Positions 46,175 through 57,423 of a DNA stretch of 64,000 bases are shown piece by piece. The stretch is from NCBI GenBank assembly GCA_902702965.1, contig CACRXP010000143.1, positions 378,115-442,114 of the forward strand, given 5' to 3'. A program made the position numbers and the translations under genes. The stretch's first letter is position 1. Every line of letters starts with the position of its first letter. Below the pieces are notes generated by a model. The model did no database searches and was not told the origin of the DNA. It saw only the letters and a program-made list of their open reading frames with translations. The stretch is from Spirometra erinaceieuropaei (Eukaryota > Platyhelminthes > Cestoda > Diphyllobothriidea > Diphyllobothriidae).

Positions 46175-47009
46175 TGTCACGTTGAGCGCAAGAAACTACT
46201 GATGCTGCACCTATCTCAGAATAGCCCGGTAAACGGTCCATCGCGCCTTGCTTCGAAACAGTACTGTGAGCCTTTCGGAGTTTGCTTTGGTACTCGCCAG
46301 CGCGCGTGAATAATTTTATCGTCTTCGGCTCGTAAATGGAACCCGCCTGGTGTCAATGTGAAGCCAGTTAACACTGCAGGTTCTAAAGATTGGTTGCAGG
46401 CGTACACACCTCTAGCACAAACAGGCAACTTGCGTCGAGACTGACAACATTAGCGCTGACTGAAATGATTATTGCTGCAACCCATCAAACCGGTTAAACT
46501 ACTCCATGCTGCGGAAAAAATTGTGAAACTCAGACTGTCTCTCTGATCTAGTAGCTGCTTCCTGTCAGCAATCGTACTTCTAAGCCACCCAACCATCTGC
46601 TGTACGTTTCCTGCACTTATGACACCACCCGACCTGACCCAAAAGAGAATTTTTATCCGGCCTTCCTTTTTCTGTAGCCGCGGATTCACATGATGGCAGT
46701 ATGAGGCAGCTTGCATAAATATGACTGGATATAACCATGGCAATGCTGACAGCAGCCATACGAATCGATATAAGGCAGAACATGTTTAGCATTATACCCG
46801 ATGACATTGTTCTCAACAGGCTCTGGACCAGGACAGTCGGCTTGAATTTTTCTTCTCCTTCTTCTAACCACATCGCGTGTCATTTTTTTGCCTTTCAGTG
46901 GGCGATTCACGTTATTTCTCAATATACTGTTCTTTAGGCAAACTGCAACCCTTTTAAATCCCTATGGATATTCATGAAAACATACCAGTTACCGAGAGCA
47001 ATTCATTTC
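46175..47009. other. No recognised feature
   Basis: Several overlapping minus-strand frames without recognisable domains lie between the inverted-repeat element and the presumed LINE tail. Confidence 0.35.
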
Positions 47010-48122
47010 TCTTATTATGCTTGTTTTGTCACTGACAGTTCGACCATCGGTTTCGATGATGTCCACCGTGTGCCCCACAGTTGTAGCAGCAATGGGAGCA
47101 GGGACGGCGACTTACGCTGGGGTTTATAGTGCCGGTAGACTTGCGTAGCATCTACCTACACTCTCTTCTCCTCCCTCGCCCGAGCCCGGTGTCAAGACAG
47201 TGTCAAGAAGACCGGAGACGAGAGAGGCCGCAGGTGGATGGCTCGGACGGATCCTCACCTTGGCGTTCCACCACACCCCCTGACCCACACAACAAATAAC
47301 CAGGATTTCAACCAACACAAGAGAGATTTGGAGGCTGGCACGACCGAAGCCGCACCTGGGCGTGCCGCCAACGCCTGGCTCGGATCCCACACTGTGATGG
47401 AAGTGCCATAAAGGCCACATTAAAAAGGAGCCATTGCAGCCTGACTCTCAGACCGCCTCCGGTCAAGGAGGAGGTCCAAGATACCCCGTCAGTTGGCAAC
47501 ATTCCAAGCCACGGCTTTTAGCGCACCGTGATAGCTTCAAGCGCGTCAGATTGTTTATAGTGAGGAGAAAGTGCGCTGAGTCGTCGACCTCACTCTCCCT
47601 TCCCACTCCCACATCCCAGCCGCTGTCCGAGCCGGTCAGCAGACTGGAGTGGGGAATGGGCGCGGTGGCTGTCATGGTCAACTGACCATGACTGCGCGCG
47701 CCACGGCACGACCTGGCCACCCATACACACAATACCAGGATTTCACAAAACGGGGGTTGAACGGCGTGTCTCTCAATTGCGTGAGACTGCCGTGGAAGGT
47801 GCGGTTTCAGCCCGTTCCCAGCCAACCAGTCCGCCACTCCGCACAACACACACACACACAACGCGACGAACTGCGTGAACCGAGAGCGGGCGTCAATCAA
47901 CAACCTTCCTATCCACGACGCTTGATGTGTCGGGATAGTCTCGGACTCAAGTCACCCGTGCAGCCGAAGCCGCATGGGGACCGAGTCGAGATGCGGACTT
48001 CCCACTTGCGTGGGAGGTGGCAGTTGAGTGCATGAGGTGTGTGAGTGTTGATTTCTGGTGGGGTGATGGCGGTGGTGGAGGAGGTAGGGAGTAAGTGAAT
48101 GTGTGGTGTGGCCGGCGGTTGT
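47010..48122 (-). repeat. Presumed LINE 3' region, internally repeated
   Basis: GC-rich sequence directly after the LINE stop codon on the minus strand. It contains two related units about 450 bp apart (around 47,295 and 47,740), both with GAAATCCTGGT.AT.TGTTGTG-type words. A patch (47,150-47,312) also occurs at 17,525-17,690, and another (47,045-47,085) near 21,930. A perfect 10-bp-arm palindrome, GTCATGGTCA-AC-TGACCATGAC, lies at about 47,672-47,693. Its position and dispersal suggest a 3' untranslated region, but the element's true end is not marked by a tail I can recognise. Confidence 0.45.
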
Positions 48123-49340
48123 CTACAGCAGTTCGTCGTGGATGCGCATGTGGCCGAATAGGCTCATGCGATGCCTGAAAGTGTGAGGACAGTGTGGGCA
48201 GTTGAGACGAGCTTGGTGGGTATAGGTTGGTGCTCCAGGCACTGGTTCGCCAGTCTCTGTGCGATGGATTCGCAAGTGACCGACCAGGTCGATGTGTGAG
48301 GGGAAGGTACGGTCGCAGTGAGGGCAGGTGTAGTCCGGATCCTCATCGCTGGAGTCGGGGGAGGTGGTGGTAGTGTCTGTTGCTGTGCGTGGGACAGTCG
48401 CCAGAGCGGCCGCCGTTGGAGCAGTGGGCGAGGAGGATGAGGAGGAGGAGGAGGATGAGGAGGAGGAGGAGGAGGATGAGGAGGAGAAGGAGAATGATGG
48501 AAGTGGTGGGTCAGAAGAATTGTCAGGGTTAGTTGGCGGCGGAGAGGAGGAGGAGGAGGAAGAGGCAGGCGGGGGGACGATGGTTGGTGCCGTTCGAGAG
48601 GCGCAGTTAATCCGAAGATGTCCAACAAGTCCGATTCGAGCCCGGAATGTCCGTTGACATCGAGGACACGTTGGAAGCGGTTGTGCGGAGGCGTTTCTTA
48701 CTGGGCGAAATTGTGATTTGCGGTCTTCACGTTTCGCTTTGGCGGCAGCGATGCGGTTGGCTTCGTAGATCGCAGCGCCTGTCTTCACTGTTCTCTTCCA
48801 GGTCGGTCGATCGAGTGCGAGCTCCTCCCAGTTGGTGGGGTTGATTTGCAGGCATTTCAGGGAGGACTTCAGGGTATCCTTGTAACGGCGAATCTGGCCT
48901 CCTTGACTGCGAGAACCCGTCGCGACGTCTCCGTAGAAGAGTCGTTTGGGTAGTCGCTCGTTGTCCATGCGCACCAGGTGGCCGCTCCAGCGCAGCTGCA
49001 TTTGCCTCAGTATGGCGTAGATGCTGAGGATTCCCGTCCGTTCCAGCACATCAGTGTCGGGGATTCGATCCTGCCAGTTCAGCCTCAGGATGCGACGAAG
49101 ACAACTGAGGTGGAAGTGGTTCAGACGACGTGCCTGCTTTGCGTACACCGTCCAAGTCTCCGCTCCATACAGTAGCGTCGGCAGGATGACGGCCTTGTAC
49201 ATCTTCAGCTTCGTGCTCAGTTGGAGACCATGACGATTCCAAACTGTGCATTGGAGGCGACCGAAGGCTTGACTGGCTTTCGAGATCCTGTTGGCGACTT
49301 CGTCGTCGATCTTGGTGTTGCGGGAGAGAGTACTGCCCAG
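48123..49340 (-). CDS. LINE C-terminal region with three zinc fingers
   Basis: The same frame continues after the TAA. Counting from ATG at 49,202 (359 residues): [11 protein letters not shown] (7-17) and [10 protein letters not shown] (71-80), typical of the region after the RT, then finger 1 (C179, C182, H195, C200), a low-complexity Ser/Pro linker (about 213-259) with an almost pure Ser run, finger 2 (C293, C296, H309, H313) and finger 3 (C335, C338, H351, H355). Such fingers probably bind element RNA or target DNA. The first finger ends in Cys, giving a C2HC variant. The ATG at 49,202 is unlikely to be a real start because homologous coding begins right after the TAA. Confidence 0.88.
   Translation of the reverse strand: MGSTLSRNTKIDDEVANRISKASQAFGRLQCTVWNRHGLQLSTKLKMYKAVILPTLLYGAETWTVYAKQARRLNHFHLSCLRRILRLNWQDRIPDTDVLERTGILSIYAILRQMQLRWSGHLVRMDNERLPKRLFYGDVATGSRSQGGQIRRYKDTLKSSLKCLQINPTNWEELALDRPTWKRTVKTGAAIYEANRIAAAKAKREDRKSQFRPVRNASAQPLPTCPRCQRTFRARIGLVGHLRINCASRTAPTIVPPPASSSSSSSPPPTNPDNSSDPPLPSFSFSSSSSSSSSSSSSSSSSSSPTAPTAAALATVPRTATDTTTTSPDSSDEDPDYTCPHCDRTFPSHIDLVGHLRIHRTETGEPVPGAPTYTHQARLNCPHCPHTFRHRMSLFGHMRIHDELL
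48425..48575 (+). repeat. (GAG)n microsatellite inside LINE ORF
   Basis: An imperfect GAG/GAT run on the plus strand (densest 48,430-48,495, again 48,542-48,565). On the minus strand it encodes the Ser-rich linker between zinc fingers 1 and 2. Its length likely varies between copies by slippage in whole codons, which would keep the frame. Confidence 0.85.
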
Positions 49341-50645
49341 TTATGGGAAGTTCTCCACCACTTGCAGTTGGGTCCCATTCACGCTGATTTGCGGCGGCGC
49401 GTTGGGGGCTGTGGCCGAGTTGGGTGGCGGTTGGTGCATCACCACCGTCTTCTGTGTGTTAATGACCAGACCGAAGTTCTCGCAGGCGGCGGAGAACAGG
49501 TCCATGCTCCGTTGCATCTCCTCTTCCGAGGTGGTGTTCAGGGCGCAGTCGTCGGCGAAGAGGAGTTCGTGCACGGTGGTTGTAGATACGCGCGATTTGA
49601 AGTGCATCTGCCGTTGATTCAGCAGGTGACCGTCCGTCCTGTAGGCGATGCGGATCCCGGAGCGTTCGTCGCGGTAGGCGTCCATCAGCATGACAGAGAA
49701 CATAAGACTGGAGAGGGTAGGCGCCAGTACGCAGCCTTGCTTCACTCCATTGGTCACTGCGAATGCCTCTGAGACAGCTCCGTTGTCCGTGACTCGCGCA
49801 ATCATACCGTCGTGCAGCTGACGCACCATCTGATTGAACCGGTCCGGACAGCCGAATTTCTGCATGATCTTGCACAGTCCTTCACGATTCACCGTGTCGA
49901 AGGCTTTCGTGAGGTCCACGAAGGTAGAGTACAGGTGGGTCCGCATCTCCTGACACTTCTCCTGAAGTTGAGGGGCGGCGAAGATCATATCCGTCGTCCC
50001 ACGAGGACGACGGAAGCCGCATTGACTTTCCGGCAGAAGGCCCTGTTCCAGATGGTTATTGAGGCAGTTGAGGAGGATTCGTGCGAAGATCTTCCCGGCG
50101 ATGTTCAGCAGGGAGATGCCGCGGTGATTTTCGCAGACTTGGCGATTCCCTTTGCGCTTGTAGAGATGCACGATGGTTGCGTCTTTGAAATCTTGCGCGA
50201 CTTCACCTTGACGCCACATCTCTTGGAAGAGCGCAGTCAGGTGATCCATTAGTTGGGGACATCCGTGCTTGTAGACCTCAGCAGGGATCGCGTCCAATCC
50301 GGGTGCTTTCCCGCTGGAGAGCTGCTGCACGGCCCTGATGGTCTCCTGGAGAGATGGCGGGAGGTCGAGGTCCACGTTGGTCTCCACTTGCGGCAAACGC
50401 TCGATGGCGGCGTCGGAGATGACAGAGGGGCGTTTAAGGACGCCTCGGAAATGCTCGGCCCATCGCTGTAGGATTTGCGTCTTCTCAGTCAGGAGAGTTT
50501 TGCCGTCGGCGCTGAGGAGAGGAGCGATGCCCTTCGTCGGCGGACCGTAGACAGCTTTGATCGCAGAGAAGAAGTTCTTCCATTCGTTGCGGTCCGCGTA
50601 GCCTTGGATCTCCTCAGCTTTGCGAGCAGTCCAGGTGTCCTGCAT
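49341..50645 (-). CDS. LINE reverse transcriptase domain
   Basis: A 434-residue open frame; the frame is actually open from 50,792. RT motifs are LSSGKAPGLDAIPAE (109-123), HRGISLLNIAGKIFARIL (174-191), QCGFR with TFVDLTKAFDTVNREG (catalytic Asp 244, 241-256), NGVKQGCVLAPTLSSLMFS (299-317) and LLFADDCAL (361-369; the ADD catalytic pair). It copies element RNA at the nick. The frame ends in a TAA where a Tyr codon would be expected; the downstream frame (LGSTLS...) continues the domain without shift, so this is a single nonsense change splitting one protein. RT catalytic residues appear intact. Confidence 0.9.
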   Translation of the reverse strand: MQDTWTARKAEEIQGYADRNEWKNFFSAIKAVYGPPTKGIAPLLSADGKTLLTEKTQILQRWAEHFRGVLKRPSVISDAAIERLPQVETNVDLDLPPSLQETIRAVQQLSSGKAPGLDAIPAEVYKHGCPQLMDHLTALFQEMWRQGEVAQDFKDATIVHLYKRKGNRQVCENHRGISLLNIAGKIFARILLNCLNNHLEQGLLPESQCGFRRPRGTTDMIFAAPQLQEKCQEMRTHLYSTFVDLTKAFDTVNREGLCKIMQKFGCPDRFNQMVRQLHDGMIARVTDNGAVSEAFAVTNGVKQGCVLAPTLSSLMFSVMLMDAYRDERSGIRIAYRTDGHLLNQRQMHFKSRVSTTTVHELLFADDCALNTTSEEEMQRSMDLFSAACENFGLVINTQKTVVMHQPPPNSATAPNAPPQISVNGTQLQVVENFP

Positions 50646-50792
50646 CTCGCGCAGTCGTTGCTGAAGTTGGCGGCGACTGCGGTAGAAGGCAGCTTTGGTG
50701 GCATCAGTGGGATGATATACGTAGGCTTTGTGTAGGCGGTTCTTCTCAGCTAGCAGATTTCTGATGGCGGCGTCGTTGCCGTCGAACCAGTC

Positions 50793-51285
50793 CTAGTGTT
50801 GGCGGGGAGCGCGACCGAGGACGGCGAGCGCCGTCGACTGGACCGTGTCTCGCAGTTGACACGAGAGGTTCTCCACTGAGGCGTTCTCGGCAGCGGCGGC
50901 GTCGTCGGCGGCAGCGATAGGAAGGTTGTCTAGCCGTTGAGCTAGCTCATTGCTGAAATGAAGATGGCGAGCGGGCAAAGACAACAAGGCAACATTCAGC
51001 TTACCTGGGGGTCGCTTACATTGTGGTCTCCTGCGAGGCTGTTGGCGAATACGCATCTTCGAGATGACGAGGCGATGGTGGGTCCACCTGTCAGCACCCG
51101 CGATTGCCTTCGTCACCAGCACGTCCCGCTGATCTCGCCTCCGGACGAGGACATAGTCCAGCAGGTGCCACTGGCGCGACCGAGGATGCCTCCAGGTGGC
51201 CTTCTCTCGCTCCGGCAGACAGAAGAACGTGTTCGTCAGGATGAGGCGGTGTTCTGCGCAGGTGCGGAGAAGCAGCAGACACTAA
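50793..51285 (-). pseudogene. LINE endonuclease C-terminal part
   Basis: The frame open from about 51,285 to the TAG at 50,793 encodes AEHRLILTNTFFCLPEREKA, then RQWHLLDYVLVRRRD, then ADRWTHHRLVIS: the last strands of an apurinic-type (APE) endonuclease that nicks target DNA. In the family the final motif is normally an Asp-His pair (S/T-D-H); here the Asp codon reads CAC (His), so catalysis would be lost even in a full-length copy. The N-terminal two thirds of the nuclease are absent. Coding resumes in the same frame after the TAG with DWFDGNDAA. Confidence 0.8.
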
Positions 51286-51587
51286 TACAGCAGCACTAAT
51301 ACAGTGGTCTTGAGCTTGAATTAATGCTTCTGTCGACAGCATTGCCTGTTTTAGGGGCATTTTAACCATTTCAGAACCGGTTGCCGTGGTAAAAGCGAAG
51401 ATCTTAAAAGTGAAATTAGAAGTATTCCCGGGACAGTGCCTTTTTTCTAATATGACGTTGTGTGGGTTGAGCGATTTGGGAAGTCGCTACATCCCGTTAG
51501 ATTAATGCATAAAAATTCCGTTTCGAAAACCGAGGAAATGTCATGAATACGTCATGAGAAGTCATTTTATCGAGTTGCTCCATCCGA

Positions 51588-52910
51588 CACCGGTAAATGA
51601 TCGATCTCATAAAATGCTAATCGTAATACTTTGATGCATTTTCGGCATAAAAAAATTCCTTAATCAGACGTCAAATATTGATTACCCTGCTGAAAGATCC
51701 CTTTATATACCAGAAACCCAGAGGTATGGGTATATGAATGTACCTATTTTCAGTCGCCTGTGTAAACCGCGCTTTGGGAAAAACGAGTAATATTTAAAGT
51801 GCATTTTTTATTGATTTTTGACGAACGTGTTATTTTGATTACTGTTTGTTAAAAAACATGCCTAAACCGGTTCACATATATGCTCATATGATAAAAAACA
51901 CTCCTTATTTGAATGTGTATGGGAAAATAAGGGTGTAATTATGTTTAAAATATGGTTTTCGACACCTGAGTAATTTTCAGCCTTATCAACCGTAGCGGTT
52001 GGATAAAGGGTCTCCCGTCTTCATGTGCTATGCATTCGGTATATGAAAATTAAAAGTTCACATATTTTTGTATAAAAAGAGGACGATGTTGTCCATGTCA
52101 TGCACGGTCACGGAAAATCTCATGATTGGAGGCTTTTTAAAAAAACAAGTGATATCATCTCTTTGATTTGAAAATTTGGTGATGACATCGGTCTAAACGG
52201 TATGCTAACACAAAAGATAAGTTGTATGCATACGTTTTATAAAATATAACTGAAATTAAAAGAGCACGACAATCAATAAATAAGTACATTTTATCTCACT
52301 TGCAATATTTTTCAGTAGTGGATTTTTCTCAGGCTCAATATGGGCCTTTCAAGTGAACTAAACTGTAGTATGATGCCGAAATCATAAGTGGGAAGTATCC
52401 AAAACTAAAACGGAAAAGATCAACCTGGTGTTTTGGTTTCGTGGTTGGGTTAATTTCCGGGTTTGAGTTAGTGTCTGGGAGAGACTGGCAGAGACTTCCG
52501 CCTTGGGTTAGGGATTAGAGTGTAGTTTAGGTCGAGGTTAGGGTAAAGTTACGGTTAAGGCTTGAGTAAGGGTTATCGTTAACATAAGGGCATGGGTTTC
52601 ACTCATGATAAAGGTTAGGGTTGGGATTTTGGTGATGGTTTAAGGTACGGTTACAATTAGGGCTGGTTGAAGCGTTGAGTTGGATTTTCCGCAAGGTTTG
52701 AGTTATTTCTGCCGCGCCTTTTCTGGCAGTCAGGCCTTTTGCAGCGACTCTAAGTTTCCTTCCTATTTGCGGCAGATTCTTCATTCAGAGGCTGTTTATT
52801 CAGTTTCTGCAGCAAGCTAGTCAGCACCAAAATCTCTATTAGGTGTTTCTTCCTAATCGCAAACGCATTCCGAAATATTGGTTAATATTTCGTGAGATCA
52901 GTCACTGCCT
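51588..52910. mobile_element. Long-TIR element, copy E, enlarged
   Basis: The left tip (GGTAAATGATCGATCTCATA, AAATGCTAA) matches the inverted right tip (minus strand GGCAGTGACTGATCTCACG, AAATATTAACC), and the arms share ATGCATTTTCGGCAT/ATGCGTTTGCGATTAGG. At about 1.32 kb it is longer than its relatives. The excess coincides with the TTAGGG-like tract at 52,435-52,670, which appears to lie inside it. Confidence 0.55.
52435..52670 (+). repeat. Degenerate TTAGGG-like tract
   Basis: About 235 bp of imperfect GGTTAGGG/GGTTAG words (for example GGGTTAGGGATTAGAG), more scattered than the other three tracts. The adjacent sequence does not match the conserved flank found at 19.5 and 59.4 kb, so it is probably an independent expansion or insertion. 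Confidence 0.75.
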
Positions 52911-53519
52911 TATAGATGTTCTTCTAATTTAAGTTTTAACAGAGAAAAAGTCCGAAGCTCTGTTCGCTAGTTATGCCGTCAAAAAACAATATCCTCTTTT
53001 AAAGTGATCCTTTCAGCTTTGTGTTAACAGCTTACGAGGAGATGCGAGCTCACGCCTATCATTCGTCAACGTACCAACGTAGTTTATTGTCAAACGCTCT
53101 TATGAGAAGCATGTTCATAGGAGTATTTGAAAAGAGGATATAAGTATCACAGTTGAATGAGAACTAGTTCCCATTTTATTAAACGCGGTCAAGCTAAAAT
53201 CGCGCATGCTTTACTATGTTGGGCGCGCAAAGCCGGAAACTCCTGTACAAAAAGAGGTCTTGTGTTTACTGTCAAAGGCATTTAAGACGAGGAAATGACA
53301 ATGGTCTTACTAATCTCTTACTTTGTTGCTAATGCCGTTTTTCATTCACAAACTGGTTTTTTTTACCAAGTTTGAGTACGAACGTTTGAGTAACATTGTC
53401 TCCACCAAACAATACCAGATTTGCATATAGGAACCGTTTTTCTGGTAAGTAATTGAAAATATAGCTGGCTGAGAAGAGTACTTTAAGCCTCCTTGATTCT
53501 TTCGTTGAGCATATTGACT
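52911..53519. other. No recognised feature
   Basis: AT-rich spacer; nothing supported. Confidence 0.4.
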
Positions 53520-53812
53520 GAGAGGAGGACGTTAACCGATCGCGTTACGGATCACGCGCATCCCGTTGTGCCTTGGAGCTCTTTCCCAAGTCCCGTTAGT
53601 AGTCGCACAGCGGCAGGCAATATAAGCAGAATAGCATTACCGAAAAAGATAAAGGAGACCGAAATAGTCATTTTTTGGCTTATTCGCCGTCATCAGTTAT
53701 TCGTTACCAGCCCCAAAGTGTGGAACATCTGGACTTTGATCCCAGGATTTGTTGGTTAGAAACACAACGCTTCTAAACACTGAGTTACGGGTTTGTTATC
53801 TTGTCCGTTGTG
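53520..53812 (-). mobile_element. tRNA-derived SINE copy, reverse
   Basis: Minus strand: head ACCCGTAACTCAGTGTTTAG (A box damaged), GGGATCAAAGTCC at the B-box position, body GGGCTGGTAACGAATAACTG, ATGACTATTTCGGTCTCC and TTTATC.TTTTCGGTAATGCT, tail CTCCAAGGCACAACGGGATG and CCGTAACGCGATCGGTTAAC. It is full length but its promoter boxes are eroded, so it is older than the 39 kb copy. Confidence 0.75.
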
Positions 53813-55542
53813 GACGGGTATATACCATGCCTATCTAGTGATTGTTTGTCGGCATCTGGAGACTTGCTGCAGTGAACAGGAGGACCCCGAGTCTAAAGTA
53901 TAAAACCCTGTAAACGTGCTGCAAGGGAACGTCTCTCCACAAGAATTCATCGACCAGTGCATGCAAAACGATCCAAAAAGCCAAGGCCTACCGAACGCAT
54001 ACTTCGCTGTGAATCGTTTTACGTGTTCGGCGCCGCTGGACACATTTGCTTTCCACTCTGGTTTAGGATTTCCGACGGACGTTAAGCACCAAGTAATCAA
54101 GCACCCGCTGTAACTGGGGGAAACACTTAAAGTCATTCGTTGTGCATGATGCTGATAAAAATAGAACAAAAAACTCTTGAGAAACACGGAGATTACTGCG
54201 AATAAAAAGTTCTGAACGTGTATTGGCAGTGATACGAAATGACATCAACTCTCCAGAAGCGGAGCAAATCATGAGACGTCACACGGGATTACGGTTGACG
54301 AAACCGGGATCATGCTGACACAAAGCGCGCACTAGTTGACGGCTGCCTCAACAATGAAAAGCGGTCGTCGTTGAACCGCAATGTAGTTGTGTAGTTCCTA
54401 AGTTTCATGTCTCACCATGCATCATCGCAGACAGTAGCATTTGGCACTAGTCTGCGGTACATGAACAAATTTAGGAATTAACAAGAGAACTTATTTCATC
54501 TCGGACCGTTACAAAACCTCTGAAGAAAACGCAGGTATAAAGTCTGTCAGGTTCGGTTGAGCGAAGAACTGGTGTAGGTTATCTAACACATGAAGCAGTT
54601 CAACACCTTGGCTGCCCATCAGGTTGTGACAATTCAGCGGTCTCCATCGGAAACTTTCGCCGCGTTTCCCACGGAGAATGCACGAAACGGATGGCTTGCC
54701 CTTAAATTAGCATACAGTGTGTCAGCCTTGCAGATTATTTACTGCGCAATCTCCTCGCTCATTCATCTCCTCCCACTGCCAGGGAAGTGCCCCGACAACC
54801 CGCGGTGGGTGCGGATGTACTGACTGACAAAGCTAGGCTATCCATTGACTCGTAAAAAAACACGACCTAGTCCACACAAGCTGTTTTGGCTACTGTAATC
54901 TCATCACAGATCTCACAGGAATAAAAGCGCTAAAAGGTCGAATTGCTCGGATCTGAGTTTGACCAGGCTGTGCTGTCATTTGAGAACCGTGAAGGTCACT
55001 ACTAAAAGCGCACTGCAGAAGATTTAACTACGTCGGGTTTATTAAAATGAAGAATTCCCTGAGATGTTATCAATATTGATTTCCTGTTGTGATTCGCACT
55101 CATTCTCCCTTTCTGACGCACCAGTCGACTTGTACTAGTCCGTCAAATGACCACCGATAGAGTTGAGATCAAAAACGAAAGCGGTGTGAACATCAACAGT
55201 TAGGAGAAGTCGCCAAACTCCCTTTGTGCAGAGAAGCCAGCGTAATTTACCAGTCTAACCATTGCAGTTAATTAGCGTCTCTACAGCACAACCAATACTT
55301 GGAGTCAAAGAGTTAAAAGTCAGGCTGATTTGCACATGTGGAAATCGAAGACGTGATACATCCAGTCGGATAGGGTTCAGCTTTACCGACCGCCTCGCTT
55401 CTTCCTTCAAATGCCCTTTCATTAACTAACTCCGGCAGTGCGTTAAAATTCAGCCTATCTAAACGACTAAAAGCCTACTGGTGGATACGTTCCTAACAGT
55501 TGCCAAGGCAGTACCAAGAAGGCGTTCATCTATTTTATAATA
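53813..55542. other. No recognised gene
   Basis: Overlapping short frames on both strands (for example 53,831-54,187 minus) without a domain I can name. No repeats shared within the window were noticed. Confidence 0.4.
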
Positions 55543-55795
55543 AGCCCGTGGCTCAGCGGTTAGGTCGCGGGATCGAGTTCCAGGGCCTACAGGCCCCGGG
55601 GTTGGGTATGGCTAGCCGGAAACGGCTTAAAAGCCAGAAATGTTCATTTCAGTTACCCTTATCTTTGTTAGTGTTCACTTTACCTATCTTGTACACCCCC
55701 TTTGCGGCTGCGAGCAGAAATCGAATGTGAAACCCAAGCTCAACGAAAAGAGTGCGTTACGTTGCACGATCGGTAAGCACCCCTAAAACAATGCA
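55543..55795 (+). mobile_element. tRNA-derived SINE copy
   Basis: Head AAGCCCGTGGCTCAGCGGTT (A box intact), then GGGATCGAGTTCC at the B-box position after a shortened tRNA segment. The body has GGTTGGGTATGGCTAGCCG and CCAGAAATGTTCATTTCAG; the tail has CGATCGGTAAGCACCCCTAA. Confidence 0.75.
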
Positions 55796-55854
55796 TGTGC
55801 CTGATTGAACCTAAAATGACATATAAACCCAGTACATAGGGCGTTGAACATTAA

Positions 55855-56010
55855 GCTAACAGGTCGCGGAATCGAGCCCCTGCGTCTACACAGCCCAGGT
55901 TTGGCTATGACCAGCAGACGATGATTAATAATCCGGAAATGTCCACTTCAGTCTCCCTAGCCTTTGTCGGCAATGCTGATCTGCTTTTAACCACCAACAC
56001 TACCAGGTGA
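55855..56010 (+). mobile_element. Truncated tRNA-derived SINE copy
   Basis: Contains GTCGCGGAATCGAGCCCCTG, TTTGGCTATGACCAGCAGAC, GGAAATGTCCACTTCAGTC and TCTCCCTAGCCTTTGTCGG. The first half of the head and the 3' tail are missing. It lies only about 60 bp after the previous SINE in the same orientation. Confidence 0.7.
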
Positions 56011-57423
56011 CAAACCAGGCAGAAACAGAAACTGCTGTCAGAAAAGTTGGAATGTGATAAAAACCAGACAGCGATTCGAGCTACAGAAGGCGTTCTTAAT
56101 CATCCGCAAATTAAGCGGTAGCTTGAACGTATGAACTAACATATAACTACAAAGCAGAATTCCGTTTACAAAAGGCTGTATTGCGTCTACGTTTTTCTAT
56201 GGAAAACTTGGAGCCAACCTACCTTTACATTTTCCATGTATGGAACACCACTTATTTCTACAAGATACCAGGGATGTATCGTATAATATGCTTAAAATTT
56301 TACGCGGATTTGAACCACAATGTCTGCTTTACATACAACATAAATAAGTGAAGAGAAACTTTTCTTAATTAATGGAAAATTCATAGACATAATAGACGCA
56401 AAATTAAACTTTTTAAAACCTGGAAAAACTCATTTTTTCAAGTTTATAACAGAATGTTATTTGAGGCAGTTATCTAATTTTAAACAAACATCACTATAGA
56501 TCTTACGAAAGTTGCAGATACAATTCATTTTCATATGACCGGGAAGACATGATAGCTGCATTCGATGGTCGGTTGACAGAACAAGCGCAATTTTATAGCT
56601 TCTAAAGTTATCAAACCATGTGCGAACTCAAAGCCAATTTAAAAATCCAGAACCCATATTGTGCTCTAAAATTCTGTTTGCCTTCACAGTCGCTGTAAAT
56701 TTCAAACGATATCTAGGAAAATCAGAGAATAAAAAGGCTTAGCCAACCAACACCCTGTCTTTAGTAGACGGGAACAGATTTTTTAAGACAGTCCCTATTT
56801 CCGGTGGCAGAAATGCATGATAAAATAAAGCTAAACGGACAGTACTGTGGTCCAGTGCGTGCAGAACATTTGTTTTCCATAAAAAAATCTCCATAAAAGG
56901 CAGAATGATTGAATGCATTGCGTGTCGTAATTCCGTTTGGTCTCAGCTTGCTTCTAGCGCATGCAAAATCTGTATCTTAGCTAGGTCTAATTTAGGTCAG
57001 TTTATTTAGAATTCTCTAACAGCCCTCTACTAATACATAAGCAATCTACCCTAAACTGCAGCATCCGCCTTAGAGGAAAAACAACGAATTTTGTTGTTTC
57101 AAATGGGACAGTGAGGGCTTAGACGGTCCCCGCTTATTAAAATTTTCATAACGAAACACCACATCTGCAAGTAATTTAAACACATGTCAGCGATAAGGAT
57201 TTACAGACCCGAGGTAATCTTTACGAGCTCAGAATCTGCCCAGTGTAGTGTTTTTTTCACTGAATGTCTGCCTATAACCAAGATGACAGCACGTCTTGTC
57301 GGCTCATCGCAGGCGAAAGGGAGTGAAATTGGAAATATGATACGACGAGAAGCACAATTAGACTGTAGGCAACATGCAAACATGGATGAGGGGTAAGATG
57401 TTTATTTAGCTGCTCGTAGTTCC
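56011..57423. other. No recognised feature
   Basis: AT-rich, with short frames only. Confidence 0.4.

Larger units (their letters stand above)
48123..51285 (-). mobile_element. Non-LTR retrotransposon with C2H2 fingers
   Basis: Order on the minus strand: end of an APE-type endonuclease, linker, reverse transcriptase, C-terminal RT region, three zinc fingers. All coding pieces lie in one frame. The only interruptions are TAG at 50,795-50,793 and TAA at 49,343-49,341. The element is 5'-truncated near 51,285, inside the endonuclease, which is usual for LINE insertions. The long-TIR element at 51,588 begins about 300 bp further on. A more decayed relative starts at 62,922. Confidence 0.9.

Noticed and set aside
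47463..47903. 146-codon minus-strand frame in the LINE 3' region
   Set aside because: It lies in GC-rich repeated non-coding sequence and shows no conserved domain; other frames are open there too.
49221..50735. Long plus-strand frames opposite the LINE RT
   Set aside because: They are antisense shadows of the minus-strand RT coding sequence, whose motifs are unambiguous.
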